Notes: generated by a model not told the origin, from the letters alone. Counted from the first letter of the stretch, positions 52,728 through 61,625 are shown. The stretch: DNA of 64,000 nucleotides from Butyricicoccus_A sp963620595 (GCA_963620595.1 CAVFAY010000009.1:1-64000); one strand, 5' to 3'. Program-made: numbers and translations.

Positions 52728-53756
52728 CTATATTATAATGACTGCCAGTCCCGCTCTCTTTAATATCTCTTCATATTTTCTCGTTCCAAATAACGAATTC
52801 ATATTTTGAAAATCATAATCTGACAATGCTCTCCTTGCTAATTGATGTCGTTTCTCAATTCTTTCAATTTCAGAAGCAATTGATTGAATCTTGCTTTCAT
52901 ATGATTTTAAATCTAATAATTCATTTGAAACTATATCACATAATTGATCTCTCTCCTTTTCCAATTCAATAAATTGAGAAACCCATGGATGCTGTCTCAT
53001 CATCGCTTCAACTTCATTTTTACTCCGATCTGATTGACTCAGTATATTACCCAGTCGAATTTGATATGAATGAAGTTCTTCTTCTCTACATTCACTAAGT
53101 CTATATGCCTGATTCTTTATGTTCTCTGCTTCAATCTTTGCATTTTTTAACATATCGATATGCTCACTAATCAGTAATCTACTGTTTTGCTCAATTGTAT
53201 TCATCTCTTGTTCGATCTTTTCTATCTTCGACCAAAGATCAAATAGTTTTTTTCTTCGTTGATCGATTTCTTCACAAAATTCTGATTGCACATGAAGAAT
53301 ATGTGTTGCCTTTTTTTCTTCATACTCATGGATTACTGCTGCTTTTTGGAATTCATTCTGTATTTTTCCTACTAATACATAAACTGCGCCATATACCTCT
53401 TTCTCATCATTAGACGCATACTTCTGTGCGTTATAATAATCAGCACTTTCATCGAATGCAATTCCTTTTTGTACGAGTTCTGCATCATTACAACATTTAT
53501 TCTTTGCTAAAAGTCTAAGCCAAAATACATCTGATTTTGTTGGCATCCATCTTAATACCATTCTTGATTTTTCAATCAATTCATCAAATGCTCTTTTTCT
53601 CAAAATTTTCTCAAGCACATTATATTCTTCATACACATTTTCATGTATGTTGTCCTTAACATCAATTACCTGAAAGTTGCTGCCATTACCACAAAATAAA
53701 CATTTATCAGCAGCATGTATTTTTCTTCTGCACTTCGGGCATACTACTATTTTCAT
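52728..53756 (-). CDS. Zinc-ribbon coiled-coil protein
   Basis: A 342-residue protein. The N-terminal zinc ribbon is CPKCRRKIHAADKCLFCGNG; about 110 helical residues follow, then a long coiled coil at 165-325 (KIEKEQEMNTIEQ-type heptads; KIQSIASEIERIEKRHQLA). No signal peptide or membrane span. It overlaps the previous gene by one base (TAATG), so the two are translationally coupled. It may be a scaffold bridging the membrane protein encoded upstream and the FtsK ATPase. Not recognised as a named family. Confidence 0.65.
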   Translation of the reverse strand: MKIVVCPKCRRKIHAADKCLFCGNGSNFQVIDVKDNIHENVYEEYNVLEKILRKRAFDELIEKSRMVLRWMPTKSDVFWLRLLAKNKCCNDAELVQKGIAFDESADYYNAQKYASNDEKEVYGAVYVLVGKIQNEFQKAAVIHEYEEKKATHILHVQSEFCEEIDQRRKKLFDLWSKIEKIEQEMNTIEQNSRLLISEHIDMLKNAKIEAENIKNQAYRLSECREEELHSYQIRLGNILSQSDRSKNEVEAMMRQHPWVSQFIELEKERDQLCDIVSNELLDLKSYESKIQSIASEIERIEKRHQLARRALSDYDFQNMNSLFGTRKYEEILKRAGLAVIII

Positions 53757-54277
53757 TAATTAGCACCACCGTTCTTTACATCCTCTGCCATCGCATCAAT
53801 TTTACCTCTTAATTCTGATGCATTTGAAAGCTCCTTAAGAATCTCTTCCATTCGATCTTTTGATTTATAATTTACCTGAATCAAATTTCTTATATTTTTT
53901 GTATTCGAATCACATGTGTTTGAAACACTTAATGCTTTTTGTTTCACCTCACTAGCCCATTTTTGACGTTGATTTTTAGCAACTTCAGAATTTTCTGCAT
54001 CTAATCTTGCTTTTTCAGCATCATTTTCTGCTTTTATCTTTACCAAACCATATATAAATCCGATCACAGCACCACCGATACTGCAAAAAATCAGAACTGA
54101 TATGAACGAACCTCCGCTCCACATTCCTGGTATTGCATCGCCACCATCGCAATTACATGTAATGATGTTATAAGCACAATTAAGCAGTTCAATACCAAAT
54201 CCTAGAATATATAGTCCAATAGTAGTAACTGCACCTATTACTGCACCAGATAAGGTGTAAATAATTACCGTTCCCAT
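53756..54277 (-). CDS. Two-TM protein with coiled-coil tail
   Basis: A 173-residue protein. Two membrane segments at about 2-30 (VIIYTLSGAVIGAVTTIGLY) and 52-78 (GGSFISVLIFCSIGGAVIGF) are separated by a short loop with two cysteines (CNCDGGDAIPGMW). A cytoplasmic coiled coil follows (residues 82-170). GGGAGG precedes the ATG, which is the first gene of the operon. It is the only multi-span membrane protein among the ten genes and could be the membrane base of the apparatus. Confidence 0.65.
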   Translation of the reverse strand: MGTVIIYTLSGAVIGAVTTIGLYILGFGIELLNCAYNIITCNCDGGDAIPGMWSGGSFISVLIFCSIGGAVIGFIYGLVKIKAENDAEKARLDAENSEVAKNQRQKWASEVKQKALSVSNTCDSNTKNIRNLIQVNYKSKDRMEEILKELSNASELRGKIDAMAEDVKNGGAN

Positions 54278-54733
54278 TTTACATCCTCCCGATTTTTTAG
54301 GAAATAATTCTAATTTTTCTTCAAACGGAATGTAGTTGAAATTCCATAGTAAGAATTAGATTTCTCAACATCATTCAGAGCTATTGAACGTCAATTCGCA
54401 TCAAATCATAATAATCTATAACTTTCTTTTTCATAACCTACTCATTCTATGCCCATATCTGAGCAAATACGATGACATGATAGTCTCTTAATTATTCTAG
54501 AGAATTTTTAAAAACTCCAAATTATTGCTGAATTGAAAAATTTTCTTGGACAATCCCAGCCCATACCAGTTGAATATACAAACAAAGTTTGTATCACTGT
54601 CAATATTGCGCCGATAACTGAAATCTTTCTATAACTTATATGATCTTTCTGCCTTATGTGTACCTAGCCTAATTAGATTGTTACATCTGCCAAGATGTAT
54701 CTCAATCTTATAAATTTTTTCAATTGATGCCTT
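54278..54733. other. Upstream region of the ATPase/toxin operon
   Basis: 456 bases, very AT-rich, no gene. It should hold the operon promoter on the minus strand. I find no convincing TTGACA/TATAAT pair or hairpin terminator for the Lgt-like gene that ends at 54734, so read-through from that gene into the operon is possible. Confidence 0.4.
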
Positions 54734-55513
54734 TTACGAATTACAGAAATATTTCTTATTTTTTATAAACACCCGTATAATAAATATCCAAATTACCACG
54801 GATATTACTTGACTGAAAGAAACGCCACATATTAATCCTCTTACAGTATCGCCTCTTTCAAACTCTAAGATGAAACGACCAATACTATATAGCAATAAAT
54901 ATTTCAATAATATGTGTTCTTTTCTCCAGTCTTTCGTACATAACAAATAGAATAAATATAAAAACAAACAAAAATTAAATGCTGATTCTATCAACTGTAT
55001 CGGGAGTCTCTGTTTTGTTATAATAACGCCATTTTCAATCGTTGTATATATAACCGCTAAAATCGAATTATTTTGCTTTCCAAAACAACACCCGCCAAAA
55101 AAGCATCCAATTCGTGCAATAGCATGAAATAATGGTATTGTCACCGCTAGAACATCCAGCACGCAATAATCTTTATCTTTTATCAGGTTTGAACGAATAC
55201 AACATATATATGTAATTAACATTCCTATCAAGCCACCATAAAAAACTATTCCTGTTTTGAGAAATGTATCTATTGTTATCCTTTCATCTGCGCCTATAGC
55301 CCTAAACACACCAGATAAGCAACCAAATAATCTTGAGCATATCACTGAGCCTGCAACTGATATCATAAATGCTTTCATATATGGCACCGGATCATAATTT
55401 TTAAACGATAGTAGAAGTAAATATGCACTAGTTGCAACAACAAACCCAATCAAGGCACAAAAGAAATAGGATGGGATACCCCAAATACAATATCCAATGC
55501 TATTGAATTCCAT
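54734..55513 (-). CDS. Lgt-family membrane protein (prolipoprotein diacylglyceryl transferase paralogue)
   Basis: A 259-residue protein with seven hydrophobic segments. Lgt hallmarks: YGGLIGMLITY, then PLFHAIARIGCFFGGCCFGK aligned with the Lgt signature (H at the conserved position; A-R-I-G-C where Lgt has G-R-x-G-N), and LLYSIGRFILEFERGD near the end. Genuine Lgt transfers diacylglycerol to the lipobox cysteine. The Asn-to-Cys change and its place in an island argue for a diverged paralogue. It lies upstream of the ATPase/toxin operon in the same direction, 456 bases away, so it may modify a component; no lipobox is seen in the operon proteins. Confidence 0.78.
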   Translation of the reverse strand: MEFNSIGYCIWGIPSYFFCALIGFVVATSAYLLLLSFKNYDPVPYMKAFMISVAGSVICSRLFGCLSGVFRAIGADERITIDTFLKTGIVFYGGLIGMLITYICCIRSNLIKDKDYCVLDVLAVTIPLFHAIARIGCFFGGCCFGKQNNSILAVIYTTIENGVIITKQRLPIQLIESAFNFCLFLYLFYLLCTKDWRKEHILLKYLLLYSIGRFILEFERGDTVRGLICGVSFSQVISVVIWIFIIRVFIKNKKYFCNS

Positions 55514-55569
55514 ACGCCCTATTGTTTAACAATCCTCCATATCTTTTTCTTATCATTTGTACTCTTCTA

Positions 55570-55960
55570 GATTTTTCATTGACCACATCATCATCCAAAC
55601 CAGCATACAGAAGCCGAACTACACAAAATTGCAAACTTCCGCAAACGAAATTCGAATACCGGGTTGGTCGTGCTCTGGGTAAAGCTGCGCAGAAGCGGTT
55701 ATAAGCGCTCCATTACCGGACTGTACCGCGTTTTGCGTCGTCAGGGTCAAATGGCTACTAAGCTGTCAAATCCTAAATACATTCCAAAACCTTATGAACA
55801 GATGCACTTCCTAGGTAAAAGAGTTCAAATTGATGTGAAATTTGTTCCAGAAAGCTATATTGTTAGAGATGTAAAAGGTGAAAAGTTCTACCAGCACACT
55901 GCAATCGATAAATTTTCTCTCTAGCGGTATCTGGAGGCTTTTTAGGAGCACAGTTCTTAT
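55570..55960 (+). pseudogene. IS481-family transposase relic
   Basis: A plus-strand fragment of a DDE transposase: EAELHKIANFRKRNSNTGLV, then GYKRSITGLYRVLRRQGQM and KPYEQMHFLGKRVQIDVKFV with the first catalytic Asp. It continues to the AIDKFSL stop (a TAG where W is expected before RYLEAF) and breaks off at the IS21 relic. No usable start and no C-terminal half. Confidence 0.7.
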
Positions 55961-56695
55961 TCTCCCGCTATCGAACCAAACGCTCTACCTTTCCTTTGAT
56001 TTGAGGCTTTCTTACTTTGCAAACCTTAGAGATAAAGCCTATTTCTGTTGCAAAATTGGCAAATTGAGGATTCCATATGACTCGTCCGGCTTCTCTGTGA
56101 TCTACAACAGTCTTCATATTATCTGTTAGCACTTCTTTCGGAATATCTCCGAAATATTCAATGCATTAATAATACAACATTCCATGCTACGTAAATCACA
56201 TCTGCTCGTAAATTCAGCATATTTCATCCGAGAATAAGATAAAATCATTACAAATACCGGAACCTTATGTAGTTTTCCTGAAGTATCTGTATACTGACAG
56301 ATTCCCCAGTCCATTTGTGTCTGTTGTCCGGGTTCGATTTCATGTCGCTGTACAGCTGGAATATGTTTTGATGGGCGATATGGCCTTACATAATCTTTAA
56401 GAATTGTAATACTTCCCTCATATTCCTTTTCTCGAATGCGCTCCAATAATACGGTACAATTGTAAATTTCTTGTTTCATAAGCTGCTGCAGAAACGGTTT
56501 ATACGGATCTAATTTAGAAGGTTTTGTTTTTCCTTTTAGACCGTGATGTTTCGCAGGATTCTTTATATACTTTCTGGCAGTATTTTCTGCTACCCCAATC
56601 TCCTGCGAAATCCATTTTGCACTCTTGCCTTCTCTGGTGAAATCTTTTATCATGAGTATAAGCCCACTCCTTATCATTCGGACATCTCCCTTCAA
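55961..56695 (-). pseudogene. IS21-family istA relic (5' two thirds, frameshifted)
   Basis: Residues 1-180 read as IstA: HTH (EGKSAKWISQEIGVAENTAR), LLERIREKEYEGSITILKDY and the first catalytic Asp in QQTQMDWGICQY. A one-base shift near 56150 moves the continuation (FGDIPKEVLTDNMKTVVDHR, then GKVERLVR) to another frame. It ends abruptly at the IS481 relic. It is a different IS21 copy from the one at 37524, in the opposite orientation. Confidence 0.75.
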
Positions 56696-57018
56696 GTATT
56701 CGACGCACTTAAAGGATATCCGATTTTAAGGCGTGGGTTAATTTTTCCCTCCTTTTCTTCAATTATACCCAGTCGACTACAACTGCCTTGTTACTCCCAA
56801 CAAACATGCCATTTCATCTTGAGAAATGCCGATGATTGCACGAATTCCTGGTTAAAGATTCCGTAAGTATCTTCATTACATGTTCTTTATCAATTCTATT
56901 TATAACTTCATACAAACCATTCACATTTAGCCTTTCCAATCTTTCGCAGAGTATCAAACTCTAAGAAAAAGCGATAGATTCCCGTGAAATACAGGCACTT
57001 TATTGACTTTTAGACGGC
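56696..57018 (-). other. Stretch between the IS21 relic and the integrase with an HTH remnant
   Basis: On the minus strand about 56775-56855 encodes GIRAIIGISQDEMACLLGVT then RQL and a stop, the core of an XRE HTH without the rest of a gene. The integrase stop is at the right end of this stretch. Confidence 0.4.
56943..56961 (-). repeat. Inverted copy of the integrase-flanking repeat, left
   Basis: TTCGCAGAGTATCAAACTC is the exact complement of 58355-58373. Each copy can also fold on itself (CGCAGAG with CTCTgCG), so it may act as a terminator on both sides of the integrase gene. Confidence 0.6.
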
Positions 57019-58152
57019 TTATCTGACGGCAAAAAATTCAGAAAGCTTGTCCATATTTTTCTGTTTCAGTTCCATAGATGGATGCACATAGCGGTTCAGT
57101 GTGATACTGACATTAGCATGTCCTAGGATTTCACTAAGACTTTTCACGTCAAAACCTACTTCGATACATCTAGTAGCAAAGGTATGTCGGAGCGTGTGGA
57201 AATTCGCATTGCTTATATCACAGGTATCAAGAATCGACTTGTAACGATTCTGCATAGTACGCGGTTCAATAAATTTATCTGTTTTCCCAGTAAGGACATA
57301 TCCTTTTTTATCCTGATGCAATTCAAGAAAACCTCTCAGTATTTTTGCAATCGGAATTTCTCTTACAGAACACTGGCTTTTCGGTTCTGATATCAGAATT
57401 TTTGTTTTCTTTGGCCCCTCAGGAGTCTGTATACGCTGCATGGTTCGGCGTATTCTTATCGTGTTTGACTCCAGTGAGACGTCCTCCCATCTAAGAGCAC
57501 ATAGCTCTCCGATACGAATTCCTGTGAACATACATACAAGGATTCCCAAGTCGGTGAAATCCATATCAGTTGTTATCTGTTTAAAAAGAAGTTGTTCTTC
57601 GATGTGGGATAAGATCCTCAATCGAGAGGGTTTCAGCTTCACAGACACATCCAATACTGTCCGGTCTGTTATAAATTTCATCCGGCCAGCATATTTTATT
57701 ACCGCTTTTATGATAGATAGAGTATCAGATACAGTTTTGCTAGATAACTCTTTACCGGATTTGCCACCAGATATGAGCATTTCACTGCACATCTCGGAGA
57801 CAGTCTCATAATCAATTGTGCTTATATTCTTCCCACCTATCCTAGGTGTAATTTGGCAGTTAAGAATATTTCTGTATTTAATCCAGGTAGATTCCTTGAC
57901 TGATGATTTTATAGACATCAGCCATAGATATGAAACGTTAGAGAAGGAAGCATCTTTCTGTGATTCCATTGACGACTTATCTTCTTCCCAAACATACTCT
58001 GCCCGCTTCAGATTCAGTTTCTGCTTTACCTCGGAATAGCTTTTTGCATATACATATCCATAGATCGTCTTTTTGCCACCTCGACTCTTAATATATCTGC
58101 CTTCCCATCTGCCGTCCTTTCGTTTGTAGATATTCTCGCCTTTTCTCGGCAT
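57019..58152 (-). CDS. int: Tyrosine site-specific integrase (ICE/phage type)
   Basis: A 377-residue tyrosine recombinase. An N-terminal AP2-like arm-binding segment (GENIYKRKDGRWEGRYIKSR) and a SAM-like core-binding domain precede the catalytic domain. All catalytic residues are visible: Arg in FTGIRIGELCALRWEDV, Lys before the KTKILISEPKSQ strand, H-x-L-R-H in NANFHTLRHTFATR, and the LGHANVSITLNRYVH end with the nucleophilic Tyr. It lies about 1 kb from the right 21-bp repeat (59133), as expected for the integrase of an island integrated at that sequence. It probably integrates and excises the 37.0-59.15 kb segment. No excisionase gene was recognised. Confidence 0.92.
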   Translation of the reverse strand: MPRKGENIYKRKDGRWEGRYIKSRGGKKTIYGYVYAKSYSEVKQKLNLKRAEYVWEEDKSSMESQKDASFSNVSYLWLMSIKSSVKESTWIKYRNILNCQITPRIGGKNISTIDYETVSEMCSEMLISGGKSGKELSSKTVSDTLSIIKAVIKYAGRMKFITDRTVLDVSVKLKPSRLRILSHIEEQLLFKQITTDMDFTDLGILVCMFTGIRIGELCALRWEDVSLESNTIRIRRTMQRIQTPEGPKKTKILISEPKSQCSVREIPIAKILRGFLELHQDKKGYVLTGKTDKFIEPRTMQNRYKSILDTCDISNANFHTLRHTFATRCIEVGFDVKSLSEILGHANVSITLNRYVHPSMELKQKNMDKLSEFFAVR

Positions 58153-58351
58153 ATGATCACCTCCTGACTATTATTTTGACGGTAAATCATATTAGAAGCT
58201 AGACATGACAAAAACAAAAGATTATTTTAGAAATATTATCTGTACAAGATACACTAAAATTATAGAATATATTCTAATTGTATTGACAAAAAGAGAAGTA
58301 AACTGTAATATATAAATATATTCTATCGAAATAATGAGTTTTTGTGTATCC

Positions 58352-58382
58352 GCAGAGTTTGATACTCTGCGAATTTTTTCGT
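58352..58382 (+). terminator. Hairpin upstream of int (right copy of the inverted repeat)
   Basis: CGCAGAG-TTTGATA-CTCTGCG followed by AATTTTTTCG. It contains 58355-58373, the inverted partner of 56943-56961. Confidence 0.65.
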
Positions 58383-58597
58383 CGTCAATCTCTATTTGCA
58401 TATCCTATAAGTCACTGTTAATAGATATCAAATCAAGCTATAGTTGCATAAAAATCATCCGGAATCCACTTGTATGTCCCTAATACCGAACCCATTCAAA
58501 CACATCCAGCAAAAACGAGCACTAGACCCCAATTTTCCTAATGTAGGAAATGAACTGCCCCAGATTGTTCGGACAATACAATCTGAGAATAGTTTAA

Positions 58598-58671
58598 TGT
58601 CTAGTATTTTAGTGAAATACAGTCATGAGTACGAAAAGCAGTGTGTTGAGCTATATAGAGAAGAAAAATGA
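58598..58671 (+). pseudogene. IS3 orfA start fragment
   Basis: About 24 codons reading SSILVKYSHEYEKQCVELYR then EEK and a stop, matching the N-terminus of IS3-family OrfA proteins. Nothing more of the element is intact. Confidence 0.55.
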
Positions 58672-58779
58672 TCAAAAACGCCATAGATATCTTACGAGAT
58701 AAACAGCAGAACAAAGTATGGACAGCAAATTTGAGTCAGTGTCCATAAAACTGGATATATAAGGTGTAAGACCGACGTC

Positions 58780-59075
58780 CACTCGAAACATAATGTGGCG
58801 AGAACTATTTTTCCAGCGTTTTCAAAACGATTACATCTTATTACACACATCCGTATTCTTCCATGGGAGACTGCAGAACGAACGCCATAATCAGATTTTC
58901 CGGTGTTACCTGCCAAAGCATACTTCCGCTGAGCGGTATTCGCCAGAACAATCCTGACTTTTGCAGATGAGATGAATGCGCTGCCGCGCAAATGTCTTGA
59001 CTATCAGATACCTGAGATGTTATTTGATGCTCTTCTAGATCGAATGTATACGGCTGTCAAGAATCATACAGCTTA
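58780..59075 (+). pseudogene. IS30-family transposase C-terminal relic
   Basis: Shifted frames read ERHNQIFRCYLPKHTSAERY, then TFADEMNALPRKCLDYQIPE and LFDALLDRMYTAV, the conserved C-terminus of IS30 transposases, ending at a stop near 59075. N-terminal two thirds absent; at least two frameshifts. Confidence 0.7.
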
Positions 59076-59132
59076 ACCCGCTGCAAAGTGTTCAATCTGT
59101 TATTGCAATTTATAGACAAAGCATTTCAAAGC

Positions 59133-59153
59133 TTTTCGGAATTAAATTCCCAA
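59133..59153 (+). repeat. Putative attachment site, right copy (attR)
   Basis: Exact 21-base match to 37028-37048. Immediately to the right, a GC-rich hairpin (59158-59192) looks like the original terminator of the XRE gene. Confidence 0.65.
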
Positions 59154-59157
59154 AATG

Positions 59158-59192
59158 GAAAGGCGACACCTCGCAATCAGGTGCCGCCTTTC
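59158..59192 (+). terminator. Hairpin next to attR
   Basis: GAAAGGCgaCACCT pairs with AGGTGccGCCTTTC around a seven-base loop. The T-run is poor. If the island were removed it would sit just after the XRE coding end. Confidence 0.5.
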
Positions 59193-59331
59193 AAAATAGT
59201 CTAATATTCTCTACGTTTTCTTCATCAATCACGAGTCTCGCAGTAGACAAAGAAAATTATTTGATTACTGTATCCCCCAAAAAGAAACTTTTCATATAGA
59301 AGCAGTGCCTGTGAAATCATTTCACGGCGTT

Positions 59332-59529
59332 TCACAAAGCAGCTCTGCTCTTTTCTATCACTGCAGCTAATAACTTCTTCTTTTGCTCCATAGGGCATTG
59401 CAGTTGATTCATCGTATGATACACAATATCTGCGTGAACGCCCGCAACGCGCTGTGCCAATTCCCGTTTTCCCTCTTCTGTCTTTGGCGCGTGTACAATA
59501 ATTTTAATCGGAACAGACTTTCGTCCCAT
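59332..59529 (-). CDS. Small conserved-looking protein of the outer element
   Basis: A 65-residue basic protein (MGRKSVPIKIIVHAPKTEEG at the N-terminus, QCPMEQKKKLLAAVIEKSRA at the C-terminus). The pattern HAPKTEEGKRELAQRVAGVH is one I associate with small proteins carried by clostridial mobile elements, but no function is known. The ribosome binding site is weak (GAGTGAG). It lies upstream of nothing obvious and ends about 150 bases from the attR-side hairpin. Confidence 0.5.
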   Translation of the reverse strand: MGRKSVPIKIIVHAPKTEEGKRELAQRVAGVHADIVYHTMNQLQCPMEQKKKLLAAVIEKSRAAL

Positions 59530-59623
59530 CTAACTCACTCGCTTTCATATAGTATGAAATTCTATGTGTCTTACATCAGAATCACTAACAATATGAAATT
59601 TTTTTGTAACTTGAAAAAAAGCA

Positions 59624-59658
59624 GGCAGATATAGGAATAAAACTCCCAAATCTGCCTA
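59624..59658 (-). terminator. Terminator of the divergent recombinase gene
   Basis: Minus strand AGGCAGAT/ATCTGCCT stem followed by GCTTTTTTTC, about 45 bases past the stop codon. The arm sequence resembles the hairpin at 34792-34828. Confidence 0.75.
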
Positions 59659-59704
59659 CATAATGTCTCTCGTATTATTTATGAAATTTTAGATACTCTT
59701 ATTT

Positions 59705-60808
59705 CTAAATCATATAGTGTTTTACCGTAACCTCATTTCGCCAATGGCTTAATGCAAAAACGCTGACACAACACAACGCCAATCTGTCATATTCAACCGG
59801 TCGATCGTGTAAAATTGCGGCTTCACGATTACTTGCTCTCAAACGGTAGATACCATCTGCCATTTCATTAATAAATTCACGCTCTTTTGCCTTCATTTTT
59901 TGAAAATTTCCTTGTTTTTTTGCAGTAAGCCATGCTTTATTTCCTATCACGGGATCGGTAAATCGTCTCCACAACTGCCTCCGCAATTCCGCTCTACCTT
60001 CCTGAGTGCTACAAATACGTGCATATCTCTCGTACTCTTTGCGAGCATGTTCTGCGCGAATACCATGCAAATCCAAATTTTTATCAATCTCTGGGAATAT
60101 TTTTTCATCTGCGCCTTTATCTTTAAAAAATTTATGTACTTCCATCAAATACTCCGGTGGAATTCGCTGAAACTGTGTCTTACCTCCTTTGTCCCTCAAA
60201 AACCTCACACAATATTCTCCCGATTCGTCTACCACAAGATCAGCTCCTGTCAGTCTACTATATGCACTTCTCCTGCCACCAACCATTTCTGCAAAGCGAA
60301 TCATATCTTTATTGCATTCTTTTTCGTGTTGGTTGATGCTTCTGTTGCTTCGCCCCTGCGATTTTATCTTGTCCAATGCCGTACCAGCTGAAGCTATCCC
60401 ATTCATCTCAATCCCAAGACCCATACAAACGTATGCGACCATCGTATGAATAGATGAAGGCTGATACGCATCTTGTTTTCTTCGCAATGAAAATACCAAT
60501 TTTTCTTGTGTTGAAATCGGACGTTGTAAAAATTTTGCCCACTCAACAACTGCATCTCGAGGTCTGCTTCTAACCTGTCGGTTCGTCCAGCCAGTCTGTT
60601 TACGCCACTCATCAAATTGCGCACATGCATAAATGGCACGATCTCGATAGGTGTGTGTTAACTGATGACGTTCTTTTTTCGCTCGCTGACGAATGCGATG
60701 CGTCATTTCAGATTTCAAGCTTCCTTGCTTTCGTGTCGGCAAGCCGCTTGCTTTTCTCTTTGCTTGTCTTTTTTCTCTATTTTTTGTTTTGCGTTCGTCT
60801 TTCGTCAT
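59705..60808 (-). CDS. Divergent tyrosine recombinase-like protein
   Basis: A 367-residue protein. The first 50 residues are very basic (MTKDERKTKNREKRQAKRKA). The rest looks like a core-binding plus catalytic domain of a tyrosine recombinase: YSRLTGADLVV with the first Arg just before it (GGRRSAYSR), RFLRDKGGKTQFQRIPPEYL for the Lys strand, LDLHGIRAEHARKEYERY for the H-x-x-R box, and a final FALSHWRNEVTVKHYMI for the LGHxxxxxTxxxY box, with the Tyr near the C-terminus. Weak similarity, so the assignment is structural inference. It lies outside the 21-bp repeats, so it probably belongs to the element that interrupts sigK. AraC relics and a restriction-modification locus follow. Confidence 0.6.
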   Translation of the reverse strand: MTKDERKTKNREKRQAKRKASGLPTRKQGSLKSEMTHRIRQRAKKERHQLTHTYRDRAIYACAQFDEWRKQTGWTNRQVRSRPRDAVVEWAKFLQRPISTQEKLVFSLRRKQDAYQPSSIHTMVAYVCMGLGIEMNGIASAGTALDKIKSQGRSNRSINQHEKECNKDMIRFAEMVGGRRSAYSRLTGADLVVDESGEYCVRFLRDKGGKTQFQRIPPEYLMEVHKFFKDKGADEKIFPEIDKNLDLHGIRAEHARKEYERYARICSTQEGRAELRRQLWRRFTDPVIGNKAWLTAKKQGNFQKMKAKEREFINEMADGIYRLRASNREAAILHDRPVEYDRLALCCVSVFALSHWRNEVTVKHYMI

Positions 60809-61199
60809 ATAATTCTATTCCTCATTTTTTCAGGTATGTCACCTGCCCTCCCTAGCTGCTAAGCCTGGGATCGTTAAACTAGCGTCACGGCAACTTTGAG
60901 GTCTACTCTGGCAGCCATGCCTCCACTATAGATAACTTTGCAATCAGCCATCTATACATGCTCGCAGATGTCTGCTTTTTCACACCATAAGTCCATTTCG
61001 ATTCTCTGCGGACTTTGCAGAGCCAAACAGTGATTTCTTCTAATTGTAAAGCACGTCTTGCACACTTCACATCATCTCCTCCCATCGTAAGTCTCATCTA
61101 TAATATGAAAAAACTCTTTGAAAAAATTTATCTATTCAAAGACTTAGCGGGTAATTCCACAGCTTTTGCCGTGAAATTACCCGCTTTTCTATAATATTT
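60809..61199. other. Non-coding region with one hairpin
   Basis: About 390 bases without a credible gene. A hairpin GCGGGTAATT/AATTACCCGC with TTTTCT on the plus strand lies at about 61147-61187. It probably contains the promoter of the recombinase gene on the minus strand. Confidence 0.4.
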
Positions 61200-61625
61200 T
61201 CATACAACACATGTCCGTTTGTATGGCGATATCATTCCGCTTTTTCTATATCTCATAGGTGAAACACCTACCAATTTAGAAAATCTTTGTGTAAAATAAC
61301 TCTGCGTCTGATATCCTACTTGAAAAGCAATTTCTTGTATGGATAAATCTGTTTCTAACAATAGAGTCTGTGCCTCTCCAATTCTTCTATGTAACACATA
61401 TTGAAAAGGAGAATACCCCGTGAGTGCCTTAAATACATGCGATAAGTAACTCCAACTAACTCTTAATTCTTCAGAAATTTGCTGCAATGAAATTTGTTCT
61501 GCATAATGCTGATCAAGATAGTTCTTCACTCGTTGCCCAATAATATCCTTTGAGAATCTTAGTATATTATCTTTATTTTTGCCGGTCTCCATAACAGCTG
61601 TCACTTTGAACAAAAACACTCTCAA
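61200..61625 (-). pseudogene. AraC-family regulator, N-terminally truncated
   Basis: The C-terminal 100 residues are a complete AraC double HTH (YAEQISLQQISEELRVSWSY, then LSIQEIAFQVGYQTQSYFTQ and FSKLVGVSPMRYRKSG). The frame stays open upstream to a stop near 61708 (EQYFPYTVGLIEQRELCQNL reads like an AraC linker) but has no ATG and no sensor domain. A TTG at 61625 is the only start. At the palindrome CCGTATACGG (61664-61673) it meets another AraC fragment on the opposite strand. Confidence 0.65.

Noticed and set aside
58692..58991. 99-codon minus-strand frame
   Set aside because: Shadow of the plus-strand IS30 relic.
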